A program made the position numbers and the translations under genes. The notes below the pieces were generated by a model that saw only the letters and a program-made list of their open reading frames with translations, did not search any database and was not told the DNA's origin. 64,000 nucleotides of DNA from CAYNWH01 sp964400885 (GTDB lineage: Bacteria; Patescibacteriota; Patescibacteriia; CAIXNZ01), in contig CAYNWH010000005.1 in NCBI GenBank assembly GCA_964400885.1, forward strand, positions 1 to 64,000. The letters are read 5' to 3'. This document shows, piece after piece, positions 46,496 through 55,437 of this stretch (its first letter is position 1; each line of letters begins with the position of its first letter).

Positions 46496-49126
46496 CTATA
46501 TCAAAGTTATACTAGCCACTTTATCTTTGACATCTTTAAATTTCATCAAACGCACGCCTTGAGTAGAACGGCCCAAATGACTAACGCTCTTTAGCGGCAA
46601 TCTAATAACCTGACCCTTATCAGAAATAATAATCATGTCATGATCCAAATCTTTATTATTAATCAAACGAGAGCCGACAATCTTACCAGTCTTGCTCGTA
46701 ATATTAGCAGTTTTAATGCCAGTCCCTCCTCGGCCCTGAATCCTGTATTCTGTAATTGAGGTCCTTTTGCCATAACCATTTTCTGTCACTACCAGCAAAT
46801 CTAAATTTTTATCATTAACTGATTTTTCATTAATGTCCATTCTTACCACTTCATCATCTTTTTTCAAACGAATACCACGCACACCAGCAGCTGCCCTGCC
46901 CATTGCTCTGATATTTTTTTCTTTAAACCTGACTGACATGCCATTTTTGGTCACCAAAACTATTTCATCATTGCCAGTTGAAGGTTTTGCCCATAGTAAA
47001 ATATCGCCTTGCTTTAATTTAATCGCAATCAAACCGCTTTTTCTTACCTTGGTTATTTCCTTGATATCAACTTTTTTAATTAAACCATTTTTGGTCACCA
47101 AAACCAAATATTTATATTCTCCTAAATCGGCTAAATCTAAAATGGAAGTGACATTTTCATGAGGCGCTAAATTTAAAAAGTTAACCAAAGCCTGGCCTTT
47201 GGCGGTTCTGGTTGTTTGCGGCACTTCATATGCTTTAAGTTGAAAAACACGTCCGCTAGTTGTAAAGAATAATAAGTCAGAATGAGTCTTGGTAGCAAAG
47301 AAATGCTCCACAATGTCTTCTTCTTTGGTTGTTAACCCAACTACGCCCTTACCTCCTCGCGCCTGTGTTTTAAATGTTTCCGGCGGTAATCTTTTGATAT
47401 AGCCATCTTGCGTCACAATAATAATTGCCGGCTCATTAGGAATCAAATCCTTGACAGAAAATTCACCCACTGGCGTTTTGACGATTTGAGTCTTTCTCTC
47501 ATCTCCATATTTATCCTTTAATTCTTTAAGATCATTTTTTATAATATTTAAAATCCTTTGCTTTGATTTTAAAATTGCTTCAAGTTCAGCAATGATTTTC
47601 TTCTTTTCTTTAAGTTCATCAATTAATTTTTGTCTTTCCAAATTAGCCAATTGCTGCAGTTTCATTTCCAAAATAGCCACAGCTTGAATTTCTGTAAATT
47701 TGAATTTTTTTATTAAATTCTTCTTGGCCTCATCACGATCTCTTGATTTTTTAATAGTATTGATTATACTGTCAATACTTTTTAAAGCCTTAACCAAACC
47801 TTCTAAAATATGGGCTCGCTCTTTAGCCTTAGCTAAATCAAATTCAGTCCGGCGCCTGACAACTTCTTCTCGATGCTTAATGTACTCTTCGAAAATCATT
47901 TTCAAAGTTAAAACTCTAGGCTGCAAACCATCAACCAAAGCTAAAGTATTAACATGGAAAGTTTCCTGCAATTGAGTGGCTTTATATAATTGATTTAAGA
48001 TTTTTTTAGGATAAGAATCTTTTTTCAGTTCAATAACAATCCTGACGCCTTCTTTAGAAGATTCATCTCTTAAATCTTTAATATCTTTAATTTTTTTATC
48101 TCTTACTAAATCAGCTATCTTTTCCACTAAAGTTGCTTTATTTACCTGAAAAGGTATTTCTGAAATAATAATTTTAAATTTACCGCCGCTAGCTTCTTCA
48201 ATTTCCGCCTTGCCTCTCATTACAATACTGCCTTTACCTGTGGCATAGGCTCTTTGGATTTCATTAATATCATAAATAATGCCGCCTGTAGGAAAATCCG
48301 GGCCTTTGACGTATTTCATTAAATCTTCAATCGTTGCTTTAGGATTATCAATTAAATGAGTAACTCCATCACACAGTTCGGTTAAATTATGTGGCGGAAT
48401 ATTAGTTGCCATACCAACAGCAATACCCATGGTGCCATTCAAAAGCAAATTAGGCAATTTAGCTGGCAAAACCAGCGGTTCTTTTTGGCTACCATCAAAA
48501 TTGGGCACAAAATCAACGGTTTCCTTCTCAATATCCAGAAGCATTTCTTCAGCTAAACTTTTCAGTTTAGCTTCAGTATAACGATAAGCAGCCGGCGCAT
48601 CACCATCCATCGAGCCAAAGTTACCTTGTCCCCAAACTAAAGGATAGCGCATAGAAAAGTCCTGCGCCATTCTGACCATAGAATCATAAACTGCAACATC
48701 TCCATGAGGATGATATTTACCAATAACTTCACCAACGATAGTTGCTGATTTGCGAAATTTAGCTGAAGATTTTAAGCCAACATCCCACATTGCATACAAA
48801 ATGCGGCGATGCACTGGTTTAAGCCCGTCACGTACGTCTGGCAAAGCGCGTGAAACAATAACAGACATTGCATAATCTAAATATGAATCCTGCATTTCTT
48901 CTACTAAAGACCTGAGTTCAATTTTGCCATTTTCAACAACCTCTAATTTTTCTTGGTTTAGCTTATCTACTTTTTTCTCTTCAGCGCCATCAGCCTTTTT
49001 TGCCTTTTCATCTTTTTTGACAATATCTTTCTTAACGGCTTTGACTTTTTTAATCTTCTTAATCTTGCGCTTGGCAGGCAAATGTTTCTTGAGCTTTTTC
49101 TTGCTATTTTTTTTCTTAGCTGGCAT
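46496..49126 (-). CDS. gyrA: DNA gyrase subunit A
   Basis: 876 aa. The breakage-reunion domain contains RALPDVRDGLKPVHRRILYA, GDVAVYDSMVRMAQDFSMRY and the catalytic Tyr in AAYRYTEAKL. The C-terminal DNA-wrapping domain carries a GyrA box (QARGGKG) and repeated blades (LVLVTKNGLIKKVD), supporting GyrA over ParC. An unusual Lys/Ala-rich extension of about 70 residues (PAKKKNSKKKLKKHLPAKRK) precedes the conserved start ELRSLVEEMQDSYLDYAMSV. The ATG at 49126 lies 9 bases from the next gene, so the extension is probably translated. Confidence 0.95.
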   Translation of the reverse strand: MPAKKKNSKKKLKKHLPAKRKIKKIKKVKAVKKDIVKKDEKAKKADGAEEKKVDKLNQEKLEVVENGKIELRSLVEEMQDSYLDYAMSVIVSRALPDVRDGLKPVHRRILYAMWDVGLKSSAKFRKSATIVGEVIGKYHPHGDVAVYDSMVRMAQDFSMRYPLVWGQGNFGSMDGDAPAAYRYTEAKLKSLAEEMLLDIEKETVDFVPNFDGSQKEPLVLPAKLPNLLLNGTMGIAVGMATNIPPHNLTELCDGVTHLIDNPKATIEDLMKYVKGPDFPTGGIIYDINEIQRAYATGKGSIVMRGKAEIEEASGGKFKIIISEIPFQVNKATLVEKIADLVRDKKIKDIKDLRDESSKEGVRIVIELKKDSYPKKILNQLYKATQLQETFHVNTLALVDGLQPRVLTLKMIFEEYIKHREEVVRRRTEFDLAKAKERAHILEGLVKALKSIDSIINTIKKSRDRDEAKKNLIKKFKFTEIQAVAILEMKLQQLANLERQKLIDELKEKKKIIAELEAILKSKQRILNIIKNDLKELKDKYGDERKTQIVKTPVGEFSVKDLIPNEPAIIIVTQDGYIKRLPPETFKTQARGGKGVVGLTTKEEDIVEHFFATKTHSDLLFFTTSGRVFQLKAYEVPQTTRTAKGQALVNFLNLAPHENVTSILDLADLGEYKYLVLVTKNGLIKKVDIKEITKVRKSGLIAIKLKQGDILLWAKPSTGNDEIVLVTKNGMSVRFKEKNIRAMGRAAAGVRGIRLKKDDEVVRMDINEKSVNDKNLDLLVVTENGYGKRTSITEYRIQGRGGTGIKTANITSKTGKIVGSRLINNKDLDHDMIIISDKGQVIRLPLKSVSHLGRSTQGVRLMKFKDVKDKVASITLI

Positions 49127-49134
49127 TTTTTATC

Positions 49135-49965
49135 TTAAGGATTAGTATTTAAATTATTATTAACTGAGTTAGTATTATCTATCTGCCCTTTTTCTAAATC
49201 ATCCTGAATTTTATTAGCAACATTATTTTTTATTTGAGTCTCAATAACTTTTGTCTTTGCCTGATTTGTAAAATCATCTACAGAATTACTACTTTGATTG
49301 ATCACATCCTGAATTTTGTTTAGATCATTTTTTAGATCATCAAAAGCATTCTTTGTCTCTTGATTAGCTTTTTGCTGCTCTTCATCTAAAGAATTGCTGA
49401 CAATAAATTGGCCCAAGCTATTTTTTACAGCCAAAAACCAAAAAGATCCGATCACAACCATAATACAAGCAACTGCAATATACATTAAGGCCGTTTTTTG
49501 TCTTTGTGTCAAATCAGCATGCTTTTCATATCCATCATTTTCTTCAATTTCTAAACTGTCAGATTGATTCATTTCAGCTTCTTCTTGTAGCTCGCCAAAA
49601 TCAAAATCCTCAAATTCATTGGTTTGCGCCTCATTGTCTTCCGGAACAGGCTGAGAAGCTGAAGCTAAAGAAAAGTTATAATTATCATTTAATCCAGGTT
49701 TATTATTATCTTCTGCTAAGGCAGAACCCAAAATACTTTCGGCTGTCTCTCCGCTTAAAGTCTTAACTGGAATTCTTCTGCCCAAATTTTTACTTGCTCT
49801 CTTTGGCGCACTCTTTTTATTAGAACTGCGACTGCTTCTTTTCTTGCTAACAGCCTTTTTAGCTGGCTTCTTTTTTTTCATGGCTGATTTGCGGCTATTT
49901 TTTTTCTTTTTAATAACTACCTTTTTAGCCGCTGGTCTCTTTTTCTTTGTTTTTTGTTTTGGCAT
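49135..49965 (-). CDS. Hypothetical single-pass membrane protein, basic N-terminus
   Basis: 276 aa. The first 70 residues are Lys/Arg/Ser-rich like a histone tail (KKKRPAAKKVVIKKKKNSRK). An acidic linker follows, then one membrane helix near 165-188 (YIAVACIMVVIGSFWFLAV), and an Asn/Gln/Lys-rich predicted coiled coil to the end. It sits 8 bases upstream of gyrA, whose own N-terminus has a similar basic tail. A role in tethering DNA to the membrane is an attractive guess, nothing more. No family recognised. Confidence 0.6.
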   Translation of the reverse strand: MPKQKTKKKRPAAKKVVIKKKKNSRKSAMKKKKPAKKAVSKKRSSRSSNKKSAPKRASKNLGRRIPVKTLSGETAESILGSALAEDNNKPGLNDNYNFSLASASQPVPEDNEAQTNEFEDFDFGELQEEAEMNQSDSLEIEENDGYEKHADLTQRQKTALMYIAVACIMVVIGSFWFLAVKNSLGQFIVSNSLDEEQQKANQETKNAFDDLKNDLNKIQDVINQSSNSVDDFTNQAKTKVIETQIKNNVANKIQDDLEKGQIDNTNSVNNNLNTNP

Positions 49966-49983
49966 AATCTAAAAAAATTTAGT

Positions 49984-50622
49984 TTATGATTTATTTAAAA
50001 TAATAACTTTTGTTTCTTCTTGCGGCAAATCCTTTTTGCTTATTTTTAGCTTATCCATTTTTTCTGGCTGGGTGACTCCAAATTCTTTTAAGAATTTATC
50101 AACTCCGTCTATTTTAAGATTAACTCCGGATATTTTGTAATGCATGGGAATCACTATGCGCGGCTGTATCTGGCTGATTATTTTCACTGCACCGACGCCA
50201 TCAATAGTATAAGTGCCGCCAACAGGAACCAAAAGAATATCAGCGCCTTCTAATGTTCCTAATTGTGCTTCCGTCAGATTAGCCTGCCCTAAATCAGACA
50301 AATAAGCGATTTTTATGCCTTCAGCTTCGATTAAATACATGGTTATTTTGCCTTTTTCTGCTCCTTGTTTGTTATCATGAAACCCTGGGATGCCATAAAT
50401 AAATACATTTTTAACTTCATATTCTCCTGGCCCATTAATCAAAAAAGGCTCTCCTTTAATAGCTGCCATATTATTATGGTCATCATGTTCATGGCTAATT
50501 AAAAGAATATCAGCCTGAAATTTCGGCATTTTAAGCCCTATTTTATCATAAGGATCTATGGCCAAAGTTACATCTTTAAATTGAATTTTAAAGGCTGAAT
50601 GGCCTAACCAGTTAATGATCAT
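49984..50622 (-). CDS. Metal-dependent hydrolase, beta-lactamase fold (YtkL-like)
   Basis: 212 aa from the ATG at 50622, preceded by AGAAGA; the earlier frame start at 50658 adds 12 residues before the conserved IINWLGHSAFKI. The metal-binding motif is LISHEHDDHNN, with a second His in GIPGFHD and VIPMHYKISG near the end. This is the UPF0173/YtkL group of small metallo-beta-lactamase-fold proteins. Substrate unknown. Confidence 0.88.
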   Translation of the reverse strand: MIINWLGHSAFKIQFKDVTLAIDPYDKIGLKMPKFQADILLISHEHDDHNNMAAIKGEPFLINGPGEYEVKNVFIYGIPGFHDNKQGAEKGKITMYLIEAEGIKIAYLSDLGQANLTEAQLGTLEGADILLVPVGGTYTIDGVGAVKIISQIQPRIVIPMHYKISGVNLKIDGVDKFLKEFGVTQPEKMDKLKISKKDLPQEETKVIILNKS

Positions 50623-50730
50623 ATTTTCTTCTAAATTTAGTAAAATAAAGTAAATCAAGGATTAAGTTTTTTTACTTAATCCTCTAACTACGAATATTTT
50701 AGCACATTTTGAAAAATAAAAAAAGACTAC

Positions 50731-50759
50731 TTGACAAATTTTCATTATGGGTATATATT
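50731..50759 (+). promoter_or_regulatory. Promoter of the metal/Fe-S cluster operon
   Basis: TTGACA (50731-50736), 17-base spacer, TATATT (50754-50759), 50 bases before the DUF5320 gene. Confidence 0.75.
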
Positions 50760-50810
50760 CATTATATAAGGTCGACTTTATTAATTTATTAAAAAAGAAG
50801 GAAGAAAATT

Positions 50811-51038
50811 ATGCCTTATAAAGATGGAACTGGTCCTTTAGGTTTAGGCTCTGGCACTGGTTGGGGCCGCGGCCCTTGTGGTGCAGGGTTAAGAAGAGGC
50901 AGAGGCTCTGGCAGAGGTTTAGGAAGCAGATTTTTCAGGAGTTGGCAGCCCACCGCAAAAGACTTGGATGCAGAAGAAAAATTTTTAAAAAAGGAACTAG
51001 CAGAAATTCAAAAAGAAAAAAGGACCCTAAAGAAATAA
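50811..51038 (+). CDS. DUF5320-like Gly-rich small protein
   Basis: 75 aa. The N-terminal half is the family hallmark: MPYKDGTGPLGLGSGTGWGR, GPCGAG and Arg/Gly repeats. The second half is a charged helix (LDAEEKFLKKELAEIQKEK). Proteins of this type accompany NifX-like and MinD-ferredoxin genes in anaerobes and archaea; the role is unknown but the single Cys and Gly/Arg-rich loop suggest metal or nucleotide contact. First gene of the cluster running to 54039. GAAGGAAGAAAATT precedes the ATG. Confidence 0.8.
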   Translation: MPYKDGTGPLGLGSGTGWGRGPCGAGLRRGRGSGRGLGSRFFRSWQPTAKDLDAEEKFLKKELAEIQKEKRTLKK

Positions 51039-51143
51039 CCGAATTCGAAAATTTTCTTTATTTTAGAAAATTTTCGAGTTTTGTTATACTAATAATATAA
51101 TTATTAGAAATTTTTTACTTAAAAAACTAATCTGTTGAAACAT

Positions 51144-51482
51144 ATGAGGATAGCAATAAGTTCAACGAACAAAAACATTGGAAGCGATGTTTCTGATATT
51201 TTTGGCAGGTGTCCATATTTTATCATTGCCGAAATTAAAGACGATAAAATAGAAAAAACCGAAGCCATAGAAAATAAAAATACTGATCAAAATAGCGGCG
51301 CCGGCATCTCAACAGCCCAACTAATGGCGGAAAAAAATGTTAACGCTGTTATAACTGGGAACGTGGGACCGCGGGCCATAGATGTTTTAAAACAATTTAA
51401 TATTGAAGTTTATTCTGGGAAAGGCGTAATAAAAAATGTTTTGCAGGAATTTATAAACAAAAAACTTAAAAAAATTAATTAA
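51144..51482 (+). CDS. NifX/NafY-like Fe-Mo cofactor binding protein (1)
   Basis: 112 aa from the ATG at 51144 (a TTG at 51135 is less likely). RIAISSTNKNIGSDVSDIFG, RCPYFIIAEI and AVITGNVGPRAIDVLKQFNI identify the dinitrogenase iron-molybdenum cofactor domain. Members outside nitrogenase systems bind Fe-S or Mo/Fe clusters. No nitrogenase genes are present, so the role is likely metallocluster handling in general. The next paralogue starts 1 base after the stop. Confidence 0.88.
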   Translation: MRIAISSTNKNIGSDVSDIFGRCPYFIIAEIKDDKIEKTEAIENKNTDQNSGAGISTAQLMAEKNVNAVITGNVGPRAIDVLKQFNIEVYSGKGVIKNVLQEFINKKLKKIN

Positions 51483-51483
51483 T

Positions 51484-51843
51484 ATGAAAATAGTTATCCC
51501 TACAAATAATAAAACTGGCTTAGATGATAAAATAGCAGAACATTTTGGTCGTTGTTTAACTTATACTTTTCTGGATAAAGAAGGAAAAATAATTAAAATA
51601 ATAGATAATACTAGTGAGCATATGGGCGGCATTGGTCTACCGCCAGAACTGATGAAAAAATATGGAGCAGATATTTTGCTTTGCAAAGACCTTGGTCCAA
51701 GAGCTTTAACTTTATGCCGAGAATTGGGAATAGAAGTATATACCTGCCAAGCAGAAACAGTCAAAGATTGCTTTAAACTATGGCAAGATAATAAACTTAA
51801 AAAAGCAGGCATAGAAGATGTCTGCGAACAACATAAAATATGA
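51484..51843 (+). CDS. NifX/NafY-like Fe-Mo cofactor binding protein (2)
   Basis: 119 aa paralogue of the preceding gene: KIVIPTNNKTGLDDKIAEHF, GRCLTYTFLDKEG, GIGLPPELMKKYGADILLCK and DLGPRALTLCRELGIEVY. It has four Cys residues against one in paralogue 1, possibly cluster ligands. Stop and start of the next gene overlap as ATGA, which indicates translational coupling with the MinD-ferredoxin ATPase. Confidence 0.88.
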   Translation: MKIVIPTNNKTGLDDKIAEHFGRCLTYTFLDKEGKIIKIIDNTSEHMGGIGLPPELMKKYGADILLCKDLGPRALTLCRELGIEVYTCQAETVKDCFKLWQDNKLKKAGIEDVCEQHKI

Positions 51844-52712
51844 AAATTGCGATTACAGGCGGAAAGGGAGGCACTGGCAAATCAATGGTCGCCACTTCTT
51901 TGGCGGTTGAATTTGCAAAGAATAGCAAAACCGCCCTTTTGGATGTTGATGTGGAATGTCCGAACGATCACCTCTTGCTTTCCGTCAAAAGAAAACAATA
52001 TAGCAAAATTTATCAACCCATACCCAAATGGGATTTTGCGAAATGCACAAAATGCGGCAAGTGCGCCAATGTTTGTAAGCAGAATGCGATTGTTTTTGTT
52101 AAAAATAAATATCCGGCTTTTATAAAGGATATTTGCATTGGTTGCAGGGCTTGCATTGTCACCTGCCCGACCAGCGCCATTTCAGAAACCAAAAAAGAAA
52201 TCGGCACGATTTATACGGGAAAAAATTATAATGTAAATTTAATTTCTGGCGAGCTTAAATTGGGTGAATTGGCTTCTGGTGAAGTAGTTGCTGAAGTCAG
52301 AAAATATTCTGAAAAAATTAATAAAAAATTAAAAACTGAGATTGTCTTAATAGATTCTGCGGCCGGAATTGGCTGCCCAGTAATTGCTTCTTTAGTCGGC
52401 ACTGATTATATTGTAGCAGTAACCGAACCTACTCCCTCTGCTTTGCATGATTTAAAACGAGTTTTGTATCTAGCTAATCATTTCCAGATTAAACACGGAA
52501 TAGTTATCAATAAGTATGATTTGACGGAAAGGTTTTGTTTGAAAATAGAAAAATTCGCTAAAAAAAATAATATTGCAATTATTGAAAAAATTCCTTATAA
52601 AAAAGATTTTGTTGATTCAACCATTAAAATGGAACCGGTAACCGAGATAAATCCGGATTATCAAGAATTATTTCAAAAAATTATAAAAAAAATAAAATTA
52701 GCAATTAAATAA
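51840..52712 (+). CDS. MinD-superfamily ATPase with inserted ferredoxin domain
   Basis: 290 aa. The deviant Walker A is AITGGKGGTGKSMVATSLAV. Two 4Fe-4S motifs are inserted at about 60-110: CTKCGKCANVCKQNA and CIGCRACIVTCPTSA. The Switch II-like IVLIDSAAGIGCPV follows. This is the COG1149-type P-loop protein, related to Mrp/NBP35 scaffolds, that couples ATP hydrolysis to Fe-S cluster or electron handling. The pairing with two NifX-like proteins is conserved in many anaerobes. The last step of the operon is transport and regulation (CDF, DUF134). Confidence 0.92.
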   Translation: MKIAITGGKGGTGKSMVATSLAVEFAKNSKTALLDVDVECPNDHLLLSVKRKQYSKIYQPIPKWDFAKCTKCGKCANVCKQNAIVFVKNKYPAFIKDICIGCRACIVTCPTSAISETKKEIGTIYTGKNYNVNLISGELKLGELASGEVVAEVRKYSEKINKKLKTEIVLIDSAAGIGCPVIASLVGTDYIVAVTEPTPSALHDLKRVLYLANHFQIKHGIVINKYDLTERFCLKIEKFAKKNNIAIIEKIPYKKDFVDSTIKMEPVTEINPDYQELFQKIIKKIKLAIK

Positions 52713-52714
52713 TC

Positions 52715-53735
52715 ATGAAAGAAAGAGTAGCCGCAGTATCAATATTGGCTAATATAATTTTAGCCGGAGGCAAGCTAACAGCCGGATTTATAGCTGGTTC
52801 TGGCGCTATTTTTGCTGAAGGTTTGCATTCGGGAATGGATATCTTGTCTTCTGCCATAAGTTTCATTGGCATAAAAATTGCCAAAAAACCCGTAGACAAA
52901 AAACATCCTTACGGCCATTATAAATTTGAAGTTTTAGCCGGATTAATAATAACAATAATTTTATTTTTAACAGGCTTATTTGTTGTGGGCGAATCAATTC
53001 GCGAGTTTAGAAATCCTTCTCCGGTAAGCATTGGCTATTTGGCTTTAATCGTAATGTTAGCATCAGCCGTGATTAACGAAGTAATGGCAAGGTTAAAAAT
53101 TTATTATGGCAAAAAGGAAAATTCGGTTTCTTTATTATCCGACGGGGTTCATTCCAGGATTGATGTTTATGCTTCATTGGTGGTTTTGGCAGGATTATTT
53201 TTAACAAAATACTGGATTTATGTTGATTCAGTTTTAGCCTTACTTATCGGTTTATACATTATCAAAGAATCATTTTCATTAGGCAAAGAAGCGGTTGATT
53301 CTTTGCTTGATGTTTCAGCTGGCGAAGAAATAGAAAAAAAGATAAAATCAATTGCCAAAGATCAAAATATTGAAATATCTTCTATAAAAACACAAAAAAA
53401 GGGTTCTGCTGTGACTGCTAATTTGGAAATAAATATACCAAGCGACTTGAGAGTAGAAGAGGCAACTAAAATTTCTAACGGATTAAGAAAAAAACTCATA
53501 CAAACAATTGAAAGACTCGAGTATGTTGCTATCCAAATCACGAGTCATGATCTAGAAACTGGATATTATAAACCAGAAATTGGTAAGGGTTTTGGCTGGC
53601 AAAGAAAAGGTAAACATATCGGCGAAGTTAAAGAAGCAGAAGGCAAGGGACCGAGCGGTTATTGCGTTTGTTCTAAATGCGATTATAAAACACCCCATCA
53701 GCGAGGTATTCCTTGTTCAAGTTTAAAATGCCCTA
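52715..53735 (+). CDS. CDF cation transporter with C-terminal zinc-ribbon-like domain, 3' in gap
   Basis: 340 residues visible. A cation diffusion facilitator core with about six helices carries the metal-site motifs AEGLHSGMDILSSAISFIG and SDGVHSRIDVYASLVV (HxxxD pairs), then a cytoplasmic domain. Past about residue 300 a fused region contains GYCVCSKCDYKTPHQRGIPC and ends CSSLKCP at the gap, probably two paired Cys knuckles. CDF proteins export Zn, Fe, Mn or Ni. The fusion and the Fe-S neighbours favour iron or another redox metal (inference). It starts 2 bases after the MinD-like gene. Confidence 0.87.
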
Positions 53736-53835
53736 NNNNNNNNNNNNNNNNNNNNNNNNNNNNNNNNNNNNNNNNNNNNNNNNNNNNNNNNNNNNNNNNN
53801 NNNNNNNNNNNNNNNNNNNNNNNNNNNNNNNNNNN
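53736..53835. other. Assembly gap (100 N)
   Basis: Removes the end of the CDF gene and the start of the DUF134 gene. Confidence 0.95.
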
Positions 53836-54039
53836 ATGAGGTTTTTAGAAGTGATAGAATTAACAGTGGAAGAAGCTGAAGCTATTAGGTTGAAAAATAT
53901 AGAAAATCTAGAGCAAGAAAAAGCCGCTCAGAAAATGAAAACATCTCAATCTACATTTCAAAGAATTTTAAGTTCTGCCTATAAAAAAATAGCTGATGCC
54001 CTTATAAATGGCAAAGCTATTGAAATTATTAAAAAATAA
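53836..54039 (+). CDS. DUF134-family DNA-binding protein, 5' in gap
   Basis: The 67 visible C-terminal residues, EVIELTVEEAEAIRLKNIEN followed by LEQEKAAQKMKTSQSTFQRI and a final KKIADALINGKAIEI, match the helix-turn-helix region of DUF134 (COG1342). The true N-terminus, with its conserved Cys-Pro stretch, would be in the gap. Such proteins commonly sit beside CDF, NifX and MinD-like genes and may regulate them. Confidence 0.85.
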   Translation: MRFLEVIELTVEEAEAIRLKNIENLEQEKAAQKMKTSQSTFQRILSSAYKKIADALINGKAIEIIKK

Positions 54040-54066
54040 ATTTTAATTAATAAATTTGAAAAAATT

Positions 54067-55344
54067 ATGAAAAAGACTGTTAGAATTATTATTTTAATCT
54101 TACTTTTATTTTTTTTAGGTGTGGCACTAAGTTTTTGTTATCTTAAATTTGGGATTAAAAAATTAAGAGTAAGCGAGGAAGCAGCGATGAAAGCCCAGGG
54201 AATAATGATTCTTATTGAATCCACAGACAAACCAACGGGTTTATCCAATTTGGTTAATCAAATGAAAGAAAAAAATATTTATGGCCTTTTAATGGTTACT
54301 CCTGAATTTACCCAGGCCAATTGCGAAGAAATAAAAAATGTACTAAGTAGCGGAAACATAGAAATTGTTGCATCAAATGTTAGTTCACCTTTTTGGGATA
54401 TGCCTTATGCAGAACAAAAAACAAGAATTGTCCAAATGCTAGACGGGATTGAAAAATGTACAGGCAAAAAACCGAGAATTATTTCTTCCCGTTACATGGC
54501 TTCTGATATGAATACAGTTAAAGTTGCAGAAGAATTAGGCATACCTTATATCACCGCCAGAGGAACTACAGGAACTAAAGCGACTGTCTATCAGCCAGAA
54601 GGTTATCACGTAAAGATTTTATCTGTTTCAAATATTACATTAGTACCTTTTGCCTATGGCAGTCTTTGCGATTACTCATTTTATGAAAGAGCAGGAACTC
54701 CAAAAGATATGGAAGAAGAATTAATGAGATCAATAGAACCCTTAACCGCAACGGAAAAAGTTAGATTTGGTGAATATAACAGAATTACACCTGTATCACA
54801 TACCTATATCGGCGGAGACTTAAAATCATGGAATGATATGTGGCTTGATTTTTGGGATAAGGCTAATCTTAACTGGGTAAGCTTAGATGAATTTACAGCA
54901 AAACCTGATTGGACAATTCCTTTATGGCAAATACCAATAAATAAAAATAATCCTTATACAGAAGAAAAAATCAGACCTTTGGTTCCTTACGAAGAAGAAG
55001 AAAAAGTGCAAAATCCCTGTGCTGTGATTAATACTGAAAATACTCAACCTGTTAGTCAAGAAGCCTTAGCCGATAATAAAATTGTTGCCTTTCATAATGG
55101 TCAAGGCCCAATGTGTCTGGAATTTTTAGAATTTATTAAAACTTTGAATTATCCTGTTGAGCAATATTTAGTTGGAGATGAAAATTTTAATAATGTTTTA
55201 GCAAGTTATAAAAATAATTTCAATAAAAGCACCGGAGTTTCGGAGGATTTTGGTTATTATCCCATAATTTTTATTAAAGGCAAGGCCTTTTCTGGCTTTA
55301 ATGAAGAGGTAAAAGCGGCAATATTAAAAGCGATATCAGAATAA
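54067..55344 (+). CDS. Secreted NodB-like deacetylase fold with thioredoxin-like tail
   Basis: 425 aa. A signal anchor (about 5-27). The segment IMILIESTDKPTGLSNLVNQ to PRIISSRYMASDMNTVKVAE resembles the polysaccharide deacetylase (NodB) barrel, though the canonical DD/HxxxH metal site is not obvious. After about residue 320 a second region begins (KIVAFHNGQGPMCLEFLEFI) and ends YYPIIFIKGKAFSGFNEEVK, which looks thioredoxin/glutaredoxin-like but with a single Cys in place of CxxC. An extracytoplasmic role is likely. The activity is doubtful because key residues cannot be assigned. Confidence 0.6.
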   Translation: MKKTVRIIILILLLFFLGVALSFCYLKFGIKKLRVSEEAAMKAQGIMILIESTDKPTGLSNLVNQMKEKNIYGLLMVTPEFTQANCEEIKNVLSSGNIEIVASNVSSPFWDMPYAEQKTRIVQMLDGIEKCTGKKPRIISSRYMASDMNTVKVAEELGIPYITARGTTGTKATVYQPEGYHVKILSVSNITLVPFAYGSLCDYSFYERAGTPKDMEEELMRSIEPLTATEKVRFGEYNRITPVSHTYIGGDLKSWNDMWLDFWDKANLNWVSLDEFTAKPDWTIPLWQIPINKNNPYTEEKIRPLVPYEEEEKVQNPCAVINTENTQPVSQEALADNKIVAFHNGQGPMCLEFLEFIKTLNYPVEQYLVGDENFNNVLASYKNNFNKSTGVSEDFGYYPIIFIKGKAFSGFNEEVKAAILKAISE

Positions 55345-55407
55345 GAGAGTTAATCCAAATTAATATAATTAATTAAAAATACTGCAATAATTTTAAAGAA
55401 AAGAAAA

Positions 55408-55437
55408 AAGACCCGCCTTAAAATTAAGGTGGGTCTT
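55408..55437. terminator. Bidirectional terminator
   Basis: AAGACCCGCCTTAA (55408-55421) pairs with TTAAGGTGGGTCTT (55424-55437) with one wobble, an A-run before. It overlaps the stop of the minus-strand TPR-like gene. Confidence 0.85.
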
